A DNA stretch of 64,000 nt from the NCBI GenBank assembly GCA_011634665.1, contig WAEK01000001.1, positions 2,292,001 to 2,356,000 on the forward strand. Direction: 5' to 3'. The DNA is from Mortierella sp. BCC40632. Taxonomy: Eukaryota; Mortierellomycota; Mortierellomycetes; Mortierellales; Mortierellaceae. Position 1 is the stretch's first letter. Each line of letters begins with the position of its first letter. The notes beneath the pieces were generated by a model. That model was not told the DNA's origin. It saw only the letters and a list, made by a program, of their open reading frames with translations, and made no database searches. Positions 61,974-64,000 of this stretch are shown here, in pieces. Made by a program: the position numbers and the translations under genes.

Positions 61974-63202
61974 ATGCCACGAGTTAGCATCAGCCCCATC
62001 AAAGTAGGGCAGCTTAGTTTTTTGATTCTCGACTGTCCCTCCGATACGACATTACCAGCGTATATCCCTGTGTTGGAGGAACATCATGTCACAGACCTAG
62101 TTCGAATCTGTGAAGGGAGTCCTTATGACCCAAAACCATTGACCGACATTGGCATTCGAGTCCACGATGACATGTAAGCTTTTTCTTTTCTTTTCTTTTT
62201 TCTTTTTTTTTCCTTTTTGTTCTCTTTCTATTTCTCTACTTGTCATAGAAAGAAGAAGGGAAAAGGGTATCAGTCCCCGTTTCGCTCCTACCCTCTCGCT
62301 CTTGGCATAGGGTATCTTTCTATTCTCTTCTCTGACAACATCTGCTATTCTCTCTTTTTCTCTCTCTCCCTGCTTAACACTTTTGACCGGAACTCCGTCA
62401 ACAGGAAGTTCCAGGATGGGACAGCACCCGGTAAAGAGGTAGTCTCTCGATGGCTAGAATTGAACGACGAGGTCTTTTTCGGCACCCCAAATTCGGAACG
62501 CTGCATTGCCGTACACTGCATCTCTGGGATAGGAAGAGCGCCTGTAAGGAGCAAATCTGTTTACTCGTGAAGGATAAAAAAGAAAAGAAAAAAGAAAAAG
62601 AAAGCGTGTTCCTTATACTCTTTTGCTCACTCTTTTTTAACCTGTCGTCGCTAAACATGCTATTTTTTTTTTTTTTTTTATCTTTTGATCTTAGGTTCTC
62701 GTGGCAGTATCTCTTGTAGAAGGTGGCATGGATCCTTTGGTAGGAATGAGTAGCTTATATCGAGACAATGTACATCGATTGTCAGGAGAACTGCGGATCT
62801 CCAAGGACTCATCGTTTTTTCCATTTTTTTTCTTCTCCTTTTGGCCGATCTAGGATGCCATTGCTTTTATCCGCAAAGTGCGAAGAGGCGCGCTGAATCG
62901 TGCCCAAATCTCATTCCTCGACAGGTAAAAAAAGTTTATCTCTCATTCTTTCTGTCATTGCAGATCTCTTTGAAAGAACCGTTCGCTGACTCTTTGGATA
63001 ACTAACCATGTTTTGCTACCACTAAAAAAAAAAAAGCTACAAGAAGCGGAAACATGGTCTTGGAAGTAAAAAAGCAGGGACAAGTAGTAGTGCCAAAGCT
63101 TTGAATGGCGTGTCGGTGCCTGGTTCTACAAATGGCTCGTCCGCATCAGGGACACCGTCCGAGAAGAAAAAGGGGTTGATATCCAAGTTGTTTGGGAAAT
63201 AA
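61974..63202 (+). CDS. PRL-type (PTP4A) protein tyrosine phosphatase
   Basis: Exons 61974-62173, 62405-62543, 62696-62740, 62854-62924 and 63037-63202 give 206 residues. Motifs: GQLSFLILDCPSDTTLPAYI at the N-terminus, the general-acid loop region around KFQDGTAPGKEV, the P-loop IAVHCISGIGRAPVLVAVSL with catalytic Cys and Arg and the Ala after Arg that marks PRLs, and DAIAFIRKVRRGALNRAQIS then FLDSYKK. PRLs act at membranes and bind CNNM magnesium transporters. Animal PRLs end in a prenylated CAAX box; this one instead continues about 50 residues, Ser/Gly-rich, to KKKGLISKLFGK with no Cys, so membrane contact, if any, would rely on basic residues. Confidence 0.88.
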
Positions 63203-63651
63203 AAAGAATCAAGAGAAAGAAAGAAAGAAAGAAAGATGCATCGCGTTTAATTATGCTATGGGAGGTGAGGAAGAATAGAGTTGAATCCTCTGGTAGAAGG
63301 TCTACCTGAAGCTTATCGCCAACATGGGCAAAGTCCAAGATTGAAGCTGCACTACCCCGCCTTTTTTTTTTTTTTCTTCTTACATGTTCTACTATGCGCC
63401 CCAGAAGGGTGCCACTCCCCCCTCCCGGGTGGATCAAACTCCAGTCGCGGTCGCGTATCCTCGGAAACTTTATTGATCGCGCCCCATTTCCCCACAGCAC
63501 CTTTCTTTCTTTTTTTTTTATATACCTTTCAGCCCCTATTTCTCTTTTTTCTTTTTTCTTTTTTTTTATCTTACCTCTCTACTTTTCGTCATCGCATCCA
63601 ATCCATCCCAGGAAGAAAGACATTCAACCAGAAAATAAAAATAAAAAAAAA
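63203..63651. other. Interval between PRL phosphatase and MoaE
   Basis: (GAAA)n at 63219-63236, T runs at 63363-63376 and 63510-63519. Leader of the MoaE gene on the plus strand. No other gene seen. Confidence 0.6.
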
Positions 63652-63775
63652 ATGAAGGACATCGTCAAAATCACCGAGGACATCATCTCGCTCGAGGACA
63701 CGGTTAATCTGGTCAAGGATCCCAAGGCTGGCGCCATCTCGACCTTTTCCGGAACGACTCGCGACAACTTTGAAG
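63652..63775 (+). CDS. Molybdopterin synthase catalytic subunit MoaE/MOCS2B (first exon; 3' partial)
   Basis: The first exon encodes MKDIVKITEDIISLEDTVNL, then VKDPKAGAISTFSGTTRDNF and EG, ending at a GTATCA donor with one codon base carried over. GAISxFxGTTRDNFEG is the signature start of MoaE. The enzyme, with MoaD, inserts sulfur into cyclic pyranopterin monophosphate to form molybdopterin, needed for nitrate reductase and similar enzymes. The remaining exons lie beyond 64000; the rest of the window is intron, ending in a T/A-rich stretch. Presence implies molybdoenzyme use. Confidence 0.9.
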
Positions 63776-63962
63776 GTATCATTATATTTTCCCACCATGT
63801 ATTCGTCATGCAGATCATGAGCAGGAGAGGAAGGAGGCTTTCGTTTCTCCTTTGACTCTATTCATCTCGATGGCATAGACATGTATTCTTGACTGGGATG
63901 AAAGCGAGTCGATTTCTCTCTCTCTCTTTTTGTCATCCCATTGAACGCCTTCTAAACTCTTT

Positions 63963-63997
<35 letters not shown>

Positions 63998-64000
63998 GCT

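Overview
The window is nuclear DNA of a filamentous fungus. Nearly every gene has several short spliceosomal introns with GT..AG ends, many genes carry low-complexity Ser/Thr/Pro/Gln tails, and the products are typical fungal proteins (Pmt1-type O-mannosyltransferase, Ptm1, Def1, Bud27/URI). Intron style (long T runs just before acceptors, CT/GA microsatellites in flanks) and gene content fit an early-diverging lineage such as Mortierellomycota or Mucoromycota; that placement is inference. No bacterial operons, CRISPR arrays, tRNA, rRNA or intact transposon were seen.

Layout. 1-2591 (+) FBXO21-like F-box protein, 5' end outside the window; 3118-5942 (-) PTM1-like Golgi membrane protein; 6425-7534 (+) RTF2; 7535-10326 long non-coding stretch; about 10327-13263 (+) bHLH factor; 13447-14058 (-) HbpS/UPF0303-like protein; about 14773-17854 (+) unrecognised Pro/Ala-rich protein; 18600-20224 (+) glucose-6-phosphate 1-epimerase; 20700-23397 (-) secreted His/Asp-rich repeat protein; 23398-26534 no gene seen; 26535-30014 (+) PMT1-family mannosyltransferase; 30696-34312 (-) DEF1; 35879-38208 (+) eIF2 gamma; 38354-41235 (-) URI1/BUD27; 41505-43063 (-) DPM1; 43596-47801 (-) intronless 1401-residue orphan; 49869-about 53050 (-) Rap-GAP protein; 55153-58231 (+) single-pass surface protein; 58608-60907 (-) AIG1-type GTPase; 61974-63202 (+) PRL-type phosphatase; 63652-window end (+) MoaE.

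How genes relate. DPM1 makes dolichol-phosphate-mannose and PMT1 uses it for O-mannosylation of secretory proteins; the Ser/Thr-rich surface protein is a likely substrate. eIF2 gamma and URI1/BUD27 are convergent, and both families are tied to translation. DEF1 and URI1 both touch RNA polymerase II. These links are family knowledge plus proximity, not evidence of co-regulation.

Most unusual locus: 20.7-23.4 kb, a secretory precursor with repeated KR-flanked segments, then about 1.4 kb of tandem repeats rich in His, Asp and KPP, then a helical C-terminal domain. One extra T in the repeats puts the C-terminal third in another frame. Other oddities are a pair of compensating 1-base indels in the epimerase, two GC-AG introns, a poly-Phe tail on the bHLH frame and a PRL phosphatase without a CAAX box.
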